The notes under the pieces: generated by a model
What the model was told of the DNA's origin: nothing
The model's database searches: none
Seen by the model: the letters and a program-made list of their open reading frames with translations, nothing else
Translations under genes and position numbers: made by a program
Assembly: GCA_964247385.1 (NCBI GenBank)
Contig: CAXTUB010000004.1
Coordinates: 1 to 64,000 of the forward strand
Reading direction: 5' to 3'
From: TMP-86 sp964247385
GTDB taxonomy: Bacteria; Pseudomonadota; Gammaproteobacteria; Steroidobacterales; Steroidobacteraceae
DNA length: 64,000 nt
In this document: in pieces, positions 9,486 through 18,151 of the stretch
Position numbering within the stretch: the first letter of the stretch is position 1
Layout: every line of letters begins with the position of its first letter

Positions 9486-9860
9486 ATGAAATCGGTGTTT
9501 TTTTCTGCTCCGCTTTTTTTCATCATCGCTTCGCTAGCCCATGCTGATTGCACTTATCCGAAAGCTCCCGGGTCGACTCCCGACGGCAAGACCGCGAGCA
9601 AGGAACAGATGCTGGCCGCGAAGAAAGATTACGACCAATACAACGCGGACATGAACAAGTATCTGGATTGCATCAAAGTGGAAATTGATGCGATGGCTCC
9701 GGCGGACGCATCGAAAATGACGTCCGAGCAGAAGAAGCAGAACGATGACCAGCAAAAGGTGTTGGTGCAGAAAAACAATGCCGCCGTCGAGGAACTGCAG
9801 GGCCGGGTCACCGCATTTAACGAGCAATTGAAAGCGTACAAGGCCGCTCATCAGAAGTAG
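9486..9860 (+). CDS. Small exported coiled-coil protein
   Basis: 124 residues. N-terminal signal peptide ending near SLAHA (about residue 19), one Cys directly after it and a second Cys in KYLDCIK. The rest is a charged, helix-forming Lys/Gln/Glu-rich stretch (about residues 40-120), probably a coiled coil. AAGGGAGGA precedes the ATG at 9486. No family recognised; it is probably periplasmic. It lies between two other small secreted proteins and mobA. Confidence 0.7.
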   Translation: MKSVFFSAPLFFIIASLAHADCTYPKAPGSTPDGKTASKEQMLAAKKDYDQYNADMNKYLDCIKVEIDAMAPADASKMTSEQKKQNDDQQKVLVQKNNAAVEELQGRVTAFNEQLKAYKAAHQK

Positions 9861-9883
9861 TTTCGCGGCCGCATACTTTCTTC

Positions 9884-10471
9884 ATGATTCCTGAACTGTA
9901 TGGAGTGGTGTTGGCGGGCGGCTCGAGCTCGCGTATGCATCAGGACAAGGCATCGCTCGTCTATGACGGCAGAACGCAGCTCATGCGAGCTGCCGAGACA
10001 CTCGAGCACCATGTGTTACGAGTGTTCGTTTCCATTCGCGCCGACCAGACCGGCGATCCGCTGCGAAATTCTTTGCCGCTCATTGTCGATGCATTTCCTG
10101 GTGAGGGCCCATTGGTGGGCATTCGGTCGGCCTTCGCGCAGTACCCGAATTTCGCCTGGCTCGTGCTTGCGTGCGATTTGCCGTTCCTTTCCAATGATGT
10201 CATTGCCACGCTGGTGGCCAGGCGCGATTCCAATGCCATCGCTACGGCATATCGCAGCGCCCAAGACGGCGGCCCCGAGCCGCTGTGCGCGATTTGGGAG
10301 CCGGGTGCGAATACTGCGTTAGGTGAATTTCAAGGCGGCAGCGCGCGTCAGTTCCTGGCGCGCCAATCGGTGCGAGTGCTCGAGCTGCCGAAGGCCAATG
10401 CGCTCGAGCAAGCCAATACGCCTGAGGATTACAATCACGCTCGCGATGTGATGCGGCGGACTCAGCGCTAA
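9884..10471 (+). CDS. mobA: Molybdenum cofactor guanylyltransferase (MobA)
   Basis: 195 residues, normal for MobA, which attaches GMP to molybdopterin to make the bis-MGD-type cofactor. The nucleotide-binding loop LAGGSSSRMHQDKASLVYDG is at residues 9-28, and the metal-binding acidic motif LACDLPFLS is at about residue 96. In most MobA proteins the loop reads SxRMGxDKA, so His replaces Gly here. Related NTP transferases share the fold, so a different activated substrate cannot be excluded. No other molybdopterin genes are in the window, and the formate dehydrogenase at 46423 is of the molybdenum-free type. Confidence 0.82.
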   Translation: MIPELYGVVLAGGSSSRMHQDKASLVYDGRTQLMRAAETLEHHVLRVFVSIRADQTGDPLRNSLPLIVDAFPGEGPLVGIRSAFAQYPNFAWLVLACDLPFLSNDVIATLVARRDSNAIATAYRSAQDGGPEPLCAIWEPGANTALGEFQGGSARQFLARQSVRVLELPKANALEQANTPEDYNHARDVMRRTQR

Positions 10472-10574
10472 TACGCAACGCGCGTTGCACTGCTCACCTC
10501 AACCCGTGAGCGCGCCTTTCTCCACCCCCGGCGCGATTCATCACGCGACACTTTAGATCAACCTAGTCACCGCA

Positions 10575-11738
10575 GTGCACACGCTTCCTGACAGCAAGTT
10601 GCCCGGCGTCGCCACAACCATCTTTTCACGCATTACGGCGCGCGCGAGCGAGCTGGGTGCGATCAACATCGGCCAGGGTTTTCCCGATTACCCCATTGAC
10701 GCCGAGCTCGCAACGCTTCTGAATCAGGCCGTCGCACACGGCTGGAATCAATACGCTCCGATGGCGGGTGCCATGACGCTTCGCGAACACATCGTGGCGG
10801 ATGTCTCGCAGCGCATGAAGGTGTCCGTCGATCCCGAGTCCGAGGTTACGGTGACCTGCGGCGGCACCGAGGCGCTATTCGACGCAATCACCGCGGTCGT
10901 GCGCGGCGGCGACGATGTCATCCTGTTCGATCCTGCTTATGACTCCTACGCCCCGGCAGTGCTGCTGGCCGGCGGCCGGCCTGTGAGGCTCGCGCTGACC
11001 CCGCCCAATTTCACACACGATTGGGATGCCGTAAGAGACGCCCTCACAGAACGCACACGGCTCATCATCATCAACTCGCCGAACAATCCGTCATGCACGC
11101 TGATCCCGCGCGCGGGCCTCGACGCCCTGGCCGATCTCTTGCGAGATCGAAAGGTGTTCGTATTGGCGGACGAGGTGTACGAGCGAGTCACGTTCGACGG
11201 GCGGCCGCATGCATCGGTACTCGAGCACGAGGAACTGCGCGCACGCAGCTTTGCGGTCTACTCTTTCGGGAAAGTACTGCACGCGACCGGCTGGAGAACG
11301 GGCTTTTGCATCGCGCCGTCCGCATTGACGCAGGAGCTTCGCAAGGTGCATCAGTTCAACACCTTCAGCATCGCGGCGCCGCTCCAGCACGCAATTGCCG
11401 ACTATCTCGCGCGGGGACTGGTCGGAGCCGGACTCAGCGAGTTCTTCCAACGGAAGCGAGATTATTTTCTCGCACTCCTCGCGGGCAGCGCCTGGCGCTG
11501 CGTGCCTTCGCAGGGCACGTATTTTCAACTGCTCGATTACAGCGAGCTCGCAACCTGCGCAGATGAGGAGTTCGCCGACCGGCTCATTCGCGAAGCCGGA
11601 GTCGCAGTCATTCCGTTATCCCCGTTCTATGAGCGGGCGCCCGCCATGACCTTGGTCCGTGTGTGCCTCGCCAAACGCGATGAGACCCTGCAAGCTGCCG
11701 CCGAGCGTCTGCTTCAATTCGCGCACCGCGCCCGCTAA
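10575..11738 (+). CDS. PLP-dependent aminotransferase, methionine aminotransferase (YbdL) type
   Basis: 387 residues, class I fold aminotransferase. It begins with the family sequence LPGVATTIFSRI and contains INIGQGFPDYP (residues 31-41). The PLP lysine lies in YSFGKVLHATGWRTG (about residue 232), and the phosphate-binding Arg of the same motif is present. This close pattern fits the YbdL/kynurenine aminotransferase-like branch that transaminates methionine and aromatic 2-oxo acids. The start is a GTG; the 103 bp before it contain no other gene. It is convergent with otsA, 75 bp apart. Confidence 0.85.
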   Translation: MHTLPDSKLPGVATTIFSRITARASELGAINIGQGFPDYPIDAELATLLNQAVAHGWNQYAPMAGAMTLREHIVADVSQRMKVSVDPESEVTVTCGGTEALFDAITAVVRGGDDVILFDPAYDSYAPAVLLAGGRPVRLALTPPNFTHDWDAVRDALTERTRLIIINSPNNPSCTLIPRAGLDALADLLRDRKVFVLADEVYERVTFDGRPHASVLEHEELRARSFAVYSFGKVLHATGWRTGFCIAPSALTQELRKVHQFNTFSIAAPLQHAIADYLARGLVGAGLSEFFQRKRDYFLALLAGSAWRCVPSQGTYFQLLDYSELATCADEEFADRLIREAGVAVIPLSPFYERAPAMTLVRVCLAKRDETLQAAAERLLQFAHRAR

Positions 11739-11813
11739 TGCATCGGCAAGCGCCGGAGCATCGGCGACCCGCCGGCGTATGGGCCAGCGCCGATGTATCC
11801 TCAAACTTGCGCG

Positions 11814-14045
11814 TCAGGAGATTCGCCGCAACGATAGCCGCTGGGCCGGCGAATTGAGCGACTGACGCTGACGCACGCGGGCACAATCGATGAGCAAGCG
11901 CCCTGCCCATCGATACACGTTATTCTCCTTGAGCGTGCGGCGCATGAGCCGCATGCGCTCGCGCCGTTCAGCGCGGCTCATGCTCATCGCCGTCTCGATC
12001 GCCTGCGCGGTTTCGGTCACGTCAAACGGATTGACGAGCAGTGCTTCGATGAGCTCGCGAGAAGCACCGGCAAACGTGCTCAAGATCAATACGCCGTCTT
12101 CATCGTCGCGCGCCGCGACGAACTCTTTCGCGACCAGATTCATGCCGTCGTGCAGACTATTGACGAGGCAAAAGTCGACCGCGCGATACAGCTCGAAAAC
12201 CCGCTTCGGCTCCTGGTGCTCGCTGATGAGCACGATGGGTTTCCATTGCCCGTCGCCGAATTTCGCATTGATGCGCGCCACCTCGCCCAGAGTCTGCTCC
12301 TGCAATTGTTGATATGCGGGAAGCTGACTGCGCGAAGGCGCGGCGACCTGCAGAAAAGTCACCCGGCCGCACAGCTTGGGATTTTTCTCGAACAGCGCTT
12401 CGAGAGCATGAAAGCGTTCCAAGATGCCTTTGGTGAAATCCCAGCGCTCGACCCCCAAGCCCAGCATGACGCGCTCGGGAATGTCGAACTCATGCCGCAA
12501 TTCCTCGCGGCTGCGCCGCGCATCGGGCACCATGGAGAGCCAGCGCGGCGGCCATTCGATGGAAATGGGATAGGGCGCAATGCGGCATACGTGTCCTTGC
12601 AGTGTCACCGTCATGTGCTCGCGGTCGATCTGACACTCGACAAAGCGGTCCACGGTGGCAAGAAAATTCTGGCAGTGATACTGCGTGTGAAAACCCAGGA
12701 TGTCCGCCGCGAGCAAATGCAGAAGGACGTCTTGTTTCCATGGGCACACGCCGAAGGTCTCGGCGTTTGGCCAGGGAATGTGCCAGAACAGGGCGATGGT
12801 GGCCTTCGGCACGCGCGAGCGAATCAGGCGCGGCAGCAGCGCAAAATGAAAATCCTGAATGAGCACCACGGGGTTCGCAGAGGTCACCTCTTGAGCCACC
12901 ACTTGCGCAAATCGAGTATTCACCTCGACATACGCACGCCAGTCGCTCTCGCGAAACGCAGGTCTCACGTAGGCCAAATGACACAAAGGCCAGAGGCCTT
13001 CGTTCGAAAAGCCGTAGTAATAGCCCTCCTCCTGCTCCTTGGTCAGCCACACCCGGCGCAGCGTGTAGGCCGGCGAATCGGGCGGCACACGCAAACGATC
13101 GTGGCGGTCCACCACTTGCCGATCCGCGCTGCCGCTGCCATGCGCGATCCACGTGCCCGCGCACGCGCGCATCACCGGCTCGAGCGCGGTCACCATGCCG
13201 CTCGCCGGAACCTGCATGTGCGGACGCTGATCGGCGCCCCAGTTGTGAATGTAAGGCTCGCGATTGGAGACGATCATCATTTGCGGCGCTTGCAGATAAT
13301 CCTGCATCACTTGACGCAGCGCCTGCGGCGTCCAATTCTCACTGAAGTCGATTTCCAGGCGCTGGCTGGCCTCGACCTCCCGCAACACCCGGCGCACTTG
13401 CGAAAGCACCGGCATCGAAGAGCGGGGTGATTTCGCATCATCGCGGTATCGCAGCCCGCGAATATCGCCCACCAGCACTTCGACCCAACGTCTGAGTTGC
13501 AGCCAAGCAGCGATCACCACCAACAAGGCCAAGACCACCGCGCCCACGCCAATGAACGCAAGCACGAAATCACGCGCCGAGCGTTGCCGGCGATCGACGA
13601 AGCTCAAGTCATGCACGGTGATCAAGCTGAACGGCGGACCTTTCGCGCTCGAGGCGAAACGAGAAATCTGCACGGAGCCGGAAGGCAACTGCACGACACG
13701 GCGACCTACCTGAGTTTGATCCAGCGTCTCGCACTTGATGGTCGCCGGCGTACGCTCGGTCTGGACGATGGTGGTGCCATCGGGGCGGCACACCAGCACC
13801 GCGAGAAGCCGCTGATCCGAGGTGATCTTGTTCAAAAGGGAGCGGAGCTTGGCTTGCTCCCTGCGCTCGACGAAGCCGGCGACTTGCTCCTCCGTCGATT
13901 GCGCGATGAGCTGCGCGCGCAAATCGATGTCCGTGCGAAACCATTCGGCCAGCAATCGATCGATATACGGCAGTCCCACGTAGGCCACCACGATGGATGC
14001 GAGTGCGATCGGCAATACAAAGCGCGTGAGAATCGACTTGAGCAC
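11814..14045 (-). CDS. otsA: Trehalose-6-phosphate synthase with N-terminal membrane sensor-like domain
   Basis: 743 residues, about 270 longer than E. coli OtsA. Residues ~9-29 and ~165-185 are transmembrane helices enclosing a ~135-residue predicted periplasmic domain, followed by a short linker. The GT20 catalytic domain begins near residue 250 (MMIVSNREPY) and carries ALFWHIPWPN, GVERWDFTKGI (UDP-glucose-binding Lys) and NSLHDGMNLVAKEFVAA. It makes trehalose-6-phosphate from UDP-glucose and glucose-6-phosphate. It is divergent from otsB, its partner, 141 bp away. The extra domain resembles sensor-kinase input regions in layout, suggesting membrane-coupled control, which is inference. Confidence 0.92.
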   Translation of the reverse strand: MLKSILTRFVLPIALASIVVAYVGLPYIDRLLAEWFRTDIDLRAQLIAQSTEEQVAGFVERREQAKLRSLLNKITSDQRLLAVLVCRPDGTTIVQTERTPATIKCETLDQTQVGRRVVQLPSGSVQISRFASSAKGPPFSLITVHDLSFVDRRQRSARDFVLAFIGVGAVVLALLVVIAAWLQLRRWVEVLVGDIRGLRYRDDAKSPRSSMPVLSQVRRVLREVEASQRLEIDFSENWTPQALRQVMQDYLQAPQMMIVSNREPYIHNWGADQRPHMQVPASGMVTALEPVMRACAGTWIAHGSGSADRQVVDRHDRLRVPPDSPAYTLRRVWLTKEQEEGYYYGFSNEGLWPLCHLAYVRPAFRESDWRAYVEVNTRFAQVVAQEVTSANPVVLIQDFHFALLPRLIRSRVPKATIALFWHIPWPNAETFGVCPWKQDVLLHLLAADILGFHTQYHCQNFLATVDRFVECQIDREHMTVTLQGHVCRIAPYPISIEWPPRWLSMVPDARRSREELRHEFDIPERVMLGLGVERWDFTKGILERFHALEALFEKNPKLCGRVTFLQVAAPSRSQLPAYQQLQEQTLGEVARINAKFGDGQWKPIVLISEHQEPKRVFELYRAVDFCLVNSLHDGMNLVAKEFVAARDDEDGVLILSTFAGASRELIEALLVNPFDVTETAQAIETAMSMSRAERRERMRLMRRTLKENNVYRWAGRLLIDCARVRQRQSLNSPAQRLSLRRIS

Positions 14046-14186
14046 GAAGGATAATCTCGCCCGAGCGGCTGCGAAGCGCTCAGTTTACGGGATTGAGGCG
14101 GCGATTGAGCACGGCGCAAAGTCGCCGCCGGGAGACGCTCACAAAGGATTGGCGCGATGCGAAGCGAGCGGTTAAGGTTTCGCGAC

Positions 14187-14933
14187 ATGGAGAGCCGAGT
14201 GCCGCCGCTGACTGCGCGGTCATGTTTGTTTTTGGATGTGGACGGAACTTTGATCGAGTTTGCTCCGCGGCCGAGCGAAGCCGTCGCCACGCCCGAGTTG
14301 CGCAAATTACTCATGAGTACCGCGGCCTTCCTGGAAGGAGCGCTCGCGTTGGTCAGCGGACGAACGATCTCCACGTTGGATTTGATTTTCTCTCCGATCA
14401 CTTTTCCCGCCGCGGGCCTGCACGGCGGCGAGATTCGCAGCAACCGGTCTGACGCCGAGCCAGGCGAGCGGCCGCCGCACTCGGCGTCTGCCGATGCGCG
14501 GCTGGACGCGCTGCGCGCCTCGCTGCAGGAATTTGCGCAGCAGCATTGCGGAGTCGAAATCGAAGACAAAGCCGCCTCGCTGGCCGCACATTACCGCGCC
14601 CGGCCCGACGTGCGCGCCGCGCTCGAGCGTCTCATCTCAAACGCCCTGCCGGTGCTCGGCAGTGACTTTCATGCGTTGCCTGGCAGCATGGTCATTGAGG
14701 TCAAGCCGAAGTCGTTCAACAAGGCGCAAGGAATCCGCGCCTTGATGGAGCGCACACCGTTTCGAGGGCGCATACCCATTTTTATCGGCGATGATCTGAC
14801 CGATCTCGATGGCTTCCGCTTTGTCGAATCCTGCGGCGGCGTTTCGATTTCGGTCGGTGATCGCGTCCGCGCTCAACACGCATTTCGCGATCCGCAAGCG
14901 GTGCAGCATTGGTTACAGGAATTCGTGGATTGA
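14187..14933 (+). CDS. otsB: Trehalose-6-phosphate phosphatase
   Basis: 248 residues, HAD superfamily. DVDGTL (residues 17-22) holds the nucleophile aspartate. VKPKSFNKAQGI (about residues 172-183) and GDDLTDLDGF (about residues 201-210) are the later HAD motifs typical of OtsB. It removes phosphate from the OtsA product to release trehalose. I chose ATG 14187 because TTAAGG lies 8 bp before it; an in-frame ATG at 14157 lacks such a site. The stop TGA overlaps the start of the GH15 gene (TGATG), so the two are translationally coupled. Confidence 0.93.
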   Translation: MESRVPPLTARSCLFLDVDGTLIEFAPRPSEAVATPELRKLLMSTAAFLEGALALVSGRTISTLDLIFSPITFPAAGLHGGEIRSNRSDAEPGERPPHSASADARLDALRASLQEFAQQHCGVEIEDKAASLAAHYRARPDVRAALERLISNALPVLGSDFHALPGSMVIEVKPKSFNKAQGIRALMERTPFRGRIPIFIGDDLTDLDGFRFVESCGGVSISVGDRVRAQHAFRDPQAVQHWLQEFVD

Positions 14934-16729
14934 TGAACGAAACGGAAAATCTGCAGCTGGCAGTCATTGGAAATTGCCAGGTCGCAGCGTTAATTGATGC
15001 GCTTGGGCGCATGGTGTGGGCTTGTCTGCCACGGCCCGACGGAGACCCGGTGCTGTGTGCGCTGCTGCGCAAGGAAGGCGGCGCGGGCGCGGACGGCGTG
15101 TTCGCCGTGGACTTGCAAAACTTCAGCTCGGCCCGCCAAAGCTACGTCCGCAATACCGCGCTGGTCGAGACATTGCTGCTCGATGGAACTGGCGGGGCAG
15201 TCAAGATTTCCGATTTTTGTCCCCGCTTTCGGCAACGAGGCCGCGTGCATCGTCCCATGACGTTCATCCGCATCGTCGAGCCCGTGGACGGCCGGCCTAT
15301 CGTGACCCTGCGCTTCAAACCGCAAGCCAACTACGGCGCCGAGACACCGCAGCGAGTGGCCGGGAGTCATCACTTACGCTTCGCTTCCGATACGCTACGT
15401 TATCGCCTCACCACGACGGCTTCGTTGGCGGCGCTCATGGATTCCCGGCCCATCGTAGTGGACCGGCCATTGGCGTTTATTTTCGGTCCCGATGAGACGA
15501 TCGAGGAATCGCCCTTGTCGCTCGCGCGCAGCTGGCTCGAGCTCACACGCGAATATTGGGAAGAATGGATTCGCGGGCTTGCGGTGCCGTTCGATTGGCA
15601 GGAAGAAGTCATCCGCGCCGCGATTACCTTGAAACTTTGCACCTACGAAGACACCGGCGCGGTGCTCGCCGCTCTCACCACATCGATTCCCGAAATGTCG
15701 GGGAGCCAGCGCAATTGGGATTATCGTTTTTGCTGGCTGCGCGACAGCTTCTTCGTCGTGCAGGCCCTCAATAGGCTCGGTGCAACGCGCACCATGGAAG
15801 CGTATTTGCGCTATATCGATCAAGCGGTAGCAGGCTCGCCCGCGCGCCACCTACAGCCTTTGTACGGCATTGCAGGCGAGCGCGAAGTCGAAGAGCTCAT
15901 CGCTCCAGCGCTGGACGGATTTCGCGGCATGGGGCCGGTGCGCATTGGAAATCTCGCCTACCAACAACAACAATTGGATATATACGGCGCCATCGTGCTT
16001 GCCGCGCGGCAATTGTTTTTCGATCAGCGGTTGACGGTGACGGCGGGGCCTGCCGAATTCAAGCGCCTCGAGCCGCTCGGTGAAGAGGCTTTTGTCTCCT
16101 TCGAAAAGCCCGACGCAGGGCCTTGGGAGTTTCGCGGAATCGCGCGCGTACACACCTTCTCGGCGGTGATGTGCTGGGCCGCGGTCGATCGCTTGGCGCG
16201 AATCGCGCATCAACTGGGCCTCACCGAGCGGCAAAGCGATTGGCGATCCCGAGCTCTGGAGATGCGCGAGCGGATTCTTGCGAAAGCCTGGAACCCCGAA
16301 CGCGGCGCTTTCACCGCCTCATACGGCAGCGGCGATCTTGACGCGACGGCGTTGCTGTTGCCCGAGCTCGGATTCGTCGATCCGGCCGATCCGCGCTTCA
16401 TCGCCACGCTCGAGGCCATCGAACGCGAGCTGGTAATCGGCGATCTCGTGCATCGGTACAAGCATGCCGATGACTTCGGCGTGCCCTCCAACACGTTCAC
16501 CATGTGCTCTTTTTGGTACATCAATGCGCTGGCGATGGTGGGGCGGCAAGCCGAAGCGCGCCGGTTGTTCGAACGCCTCCTGTCGAGGCGCAATGCCGTC
16601 GGCTTGTTCGCTGAAGATATTGATCCCGTGTCCGGCCAACAGTGGGGAAACTTTCCGCAGACCTACAGCATGGTAGGCATCATCACGAGTGCCGTTCGAT
16701 TGAGCCGCTCCTGGGAGGAAATGCTCTAG
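14933..16729 (+). CDS. GH15 family glycoside hydrolase (glucoamylase/trehalase-like)
   Basis: 598 residues, typical for bacterial GH15 proteins of ~600 residues with an N-terminal beta domain and a C-terminal (alpha/alpha)6 barrel. NWDYRFCWLRDS (about residues 261-272) is the family's substrate-binding block, and PSNTFTMCSFW and NFPQTYSMVGI are later conserved stretches. It has no signal peptide. Coupling to otsB by start/stop overlap makes an intracellular role in trehalose or alpha-glucan turnover likely. Some GH15 enzymes act as trehalases, but sequence alone does not decide between trehalose and maltooligosaccharides. Confidence 0.88.
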   Translation: MNETENLQLAVIGNCQVAALIDALGRMVWACLPRPDGDPVLCALLRKEGGAGADGVFAVDLQNFSSARQSYVRNTALVETLLLDGTGGAVKISDFCPRFRQRGRVHRPMTFIRIVEPVDGRPIVTLRFKPQANYGAETPQRVAGSHHLRFASDTLRYRLTTTASLAALMDSRPIVVDRPLAFIFGPDETIEESPLSLARSWLELTREYWEEWIRGLAVPFDWQEEVIRAAITLKLCTYEDTGAVLAALTTSIPEMSGSQRNWDYRFCWLRDSFFVVQALNRLGATRTMEAYLRYIDQAVAGSPARHLQPLYGIAGEREVEELIAPALDGFRGMGPVRIGNLAYQQQQLDIYGAIVLAARQLFFDQRLTVTAGPAEFKRLEPLGEEAFVSFEKPDAGPWEFRGIARVHTFSAVMCWAAVDRLARIAHQLGLTERQSDWRSRALEMRERILAKAWNPERGAFTASYGSGDLDATALLLPELGFVDPADPRFIATLEAIERELVIGDLVHRYKHADDFGVPSNTFTMCSFWYINALAMVGRQAEARRLFERLLSRRNAVGLFAEDIDPVSGQQWGNFPQTYSMVGIITSAVRLSRSWEEML

Positions 16730-16770
16730 GCAGGTTGCAATCAAAGCCCGGTGTTGCCTGGATTATCAAG

Positions 16771-16918
16771 CGCGCTGCGCGCCTGCGGCGCGGCTTTGCT
16801 GCCGAGGACATGGAAGCTGCCCAGACTGATCGAGCGCGCTGCGCGCCTGCGGCGCGGCTTTGGTGCCGATGACATGGAAGCTGCCCAGACTGATCGAGCG
16901 CGCTGCGCGCCTGCGGCG
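16771..16918. repeat. 64-bp tandem repeat, about 2.3 copies
   Basis: CGCGCTGCGCGCCTGCGGCG begins at 16771, 16835 and 16899, exactly 64 bp apart. Each full unit continues through GCGGCTTT and GACATGGAAGCTGCCCAGAC to GATCGAG before the next copy starts. The third copy runs directly into the core of the hairpin element, so the unit spans that element's left arm plus the beginning of its core. Confidence 0.9.
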
Positions 16919-17080
16919 CCGCAGCGTACGCTCTTCGGCGCCTGCGCGGACGCGACTCGCGTGCCGGAAAGCTTTCGCTCAAGAGAACCGTGACACGCGC
17001 GGCCCGCTCAGACAGCATCCGCGCTGACGGCGCCTCATCGCCGCTCTCAAAAGTCTGGGCAGCTTCCATGTCCTCGTCAC
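16862..17080 (+). repeat. Hairpin element, left copy
   Basis: 219-bp element. The arm at 16862-16891 (containing CATGGAAGCTGCCCAGACT) is matched by its reverse complement at 17051-17080 (AGTCTGGGCAGCTTCCATG...), 28 of 30 positions. Between the arms lies a ~160-bp GC-rich core beginning GATCGAGCGCG and ending CGCCGCTCTCAAAA. The same core occurs, inverted, in the element at 17939-18151, but with arms of unrelated sequence. Confidence 0.85.
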
Positions 17081-17404
17081 CCCATCCACGTCGCGCTCCT
17101 GACAGAACGCTCCCAATTCGGTTCGCGAACGCTTCCAACACAGCTTCACGCTGCTGAACACGAAGTGATTGGAGTTGTTTCGGTGAACGCACCGCGTTAT
17201 CTGTAGACATCAATCGTTCTCGATGTCTCTGCGAGTGGTGTACGAGGGATATTCAAACCTTGAGTCTAGTTAGGCCTCCGCACAGACGCGGACGCGCGGC
17301 CCGTAAGGGTCACGCGGAACGCATGCGACGGAGGTGGCCGTCGTGCAGTTGAGTTACTAAGCCCAGCTAGTGACATGGACGCTCCCTGCTTTGGGCACTA
17401 GAAC

Positions 17405-17890
17405 GTGACAGTTGAGATTGCGGAACGTCAATCGAAAAGAGAAGACGCACTGAGGATCTGGACATTGCGAAGCTGATGCTTCAAATGCACGGCGTTGACG
17501 AGCAGGATCGACCGACGCAGCAGAAGAAGCTGACGCGACTCAAAGTGCTGCCACTCTATCTCTGCAACACTTCCACCGGGCTTAGTTGTAATTGAAACAT
17601 GTGCTGGGGCCCGTGATCGGGCGCGCGAGTGCGCAAAGTTCGGCGATATGGTGAGATTGATTGCGGCGCAGTTTGCGGAGCCGGACCGCCGCGGCCGCAA
17701 GAACGAGCCAATGATGCGCAAGTCATTCGCTCAGTTATTCGCGCCTTCTACGTCACATTGCTTTCTAAGATTCCAGCGAGCGAAAGACATCGCAGCTTGC
17801 GATTGCCAAGAGGACACGCGGCGATCACAGATAAAACTGTCGCACTCGCGAAAGCTTGTCGAGGGTATCGATACGGAGTGGCCCAAGTAG
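17405..17890 (+). pseudogene. Degraded IS110-family transposase (N-terminal part)
   Basis: Frameshifted and shortened remnant. From 17405 GTG ACA GTT GAG ATT GCG resembles an IS110/IS1111 N-terminus. After a frame change, 17458-17595 reads LDIAKLMLQMHGVDEQ followed by KKLTRLKVLPLY, matching the family's (G)LDIAKxxFQxHGVDE. In another stretch near 17618-17720, RECAKFGDMVRLIAAQF and then EPDRRGRKNEP match the family's ARELxxxGHxVRLIAPQFVKPYxxxxKND. The catalytic C-terminal serine region is not recognisable, and stop codons interrupt it. Boundaries are approximate. Confidence 0.7.
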
Positions 17891-17938
17891 GTGATCCGGT
17901 TCGTAAACATGTCGCGCGATCGATACGCGACCCGATCA

Positions 17939-18151
17939 GGTCGGCGCGGGAGGGCGGGCGCTGCCTGACTTTTTGAGAGCGGCGACGAGGCGCCGTCAGC
18001 GCGGACGCTGTTCGAGCGCGCCGCGCGCCACATTCATTTCGAGTGAAACCTTTCCGGCGCGCGAGTCGCGTCCGCGCAGGCACCGAGACGCGTACGCCGC
18101 GCAGCGGCGCGCTCGATCAAGTCAGGCAGCGCCCGCCCTCCCGCGCTGACC
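17939..18151 (-). repeat. Hairpin element, right copy (inverted)
   Basis: 213-bp element whose arms 17939-17970 and 18120-18151 are reverse complements at 31 of 32 positions (outer end GGTCGGCGCGGGAGGGCGGG). Read on the minus strand, its core starts GATCGAGCGCG and ends CGCCGCTCTCAAAAA. It is clearly homologous to the core of the left copy, including the shared CTGCGCGGACGCGACTCGCG. The element ends 3 bp from the proA stop codon, so proA transcripts may run into this long hairpin. Confidence 0.85.

Noticed and set aside
12150..13430. 426-codon open frame opposite otsA
   Set aside because: Antisense to the clear OtsA catalytic domain; His/Arg-rich composition is typical of a GC-rich shadow frame.
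16683..17213. Open frame of ~176 codons on the minus strand across the repeats
   Set aside because: It runs through the tandem repeat and hairpin arms, is mostly low-complexity Arg/Ala, lacks a ribosome-binding site and overlaps the GH15 end. Only its first ~45 codons look protein-like, with no match I know.
16862..18151. Integron attC sites
   Set aside because: The elements have long complementary arms, but I could not find the RYYYAAC/GTTRRRY core sites, and no cassette genes or integrase are present.
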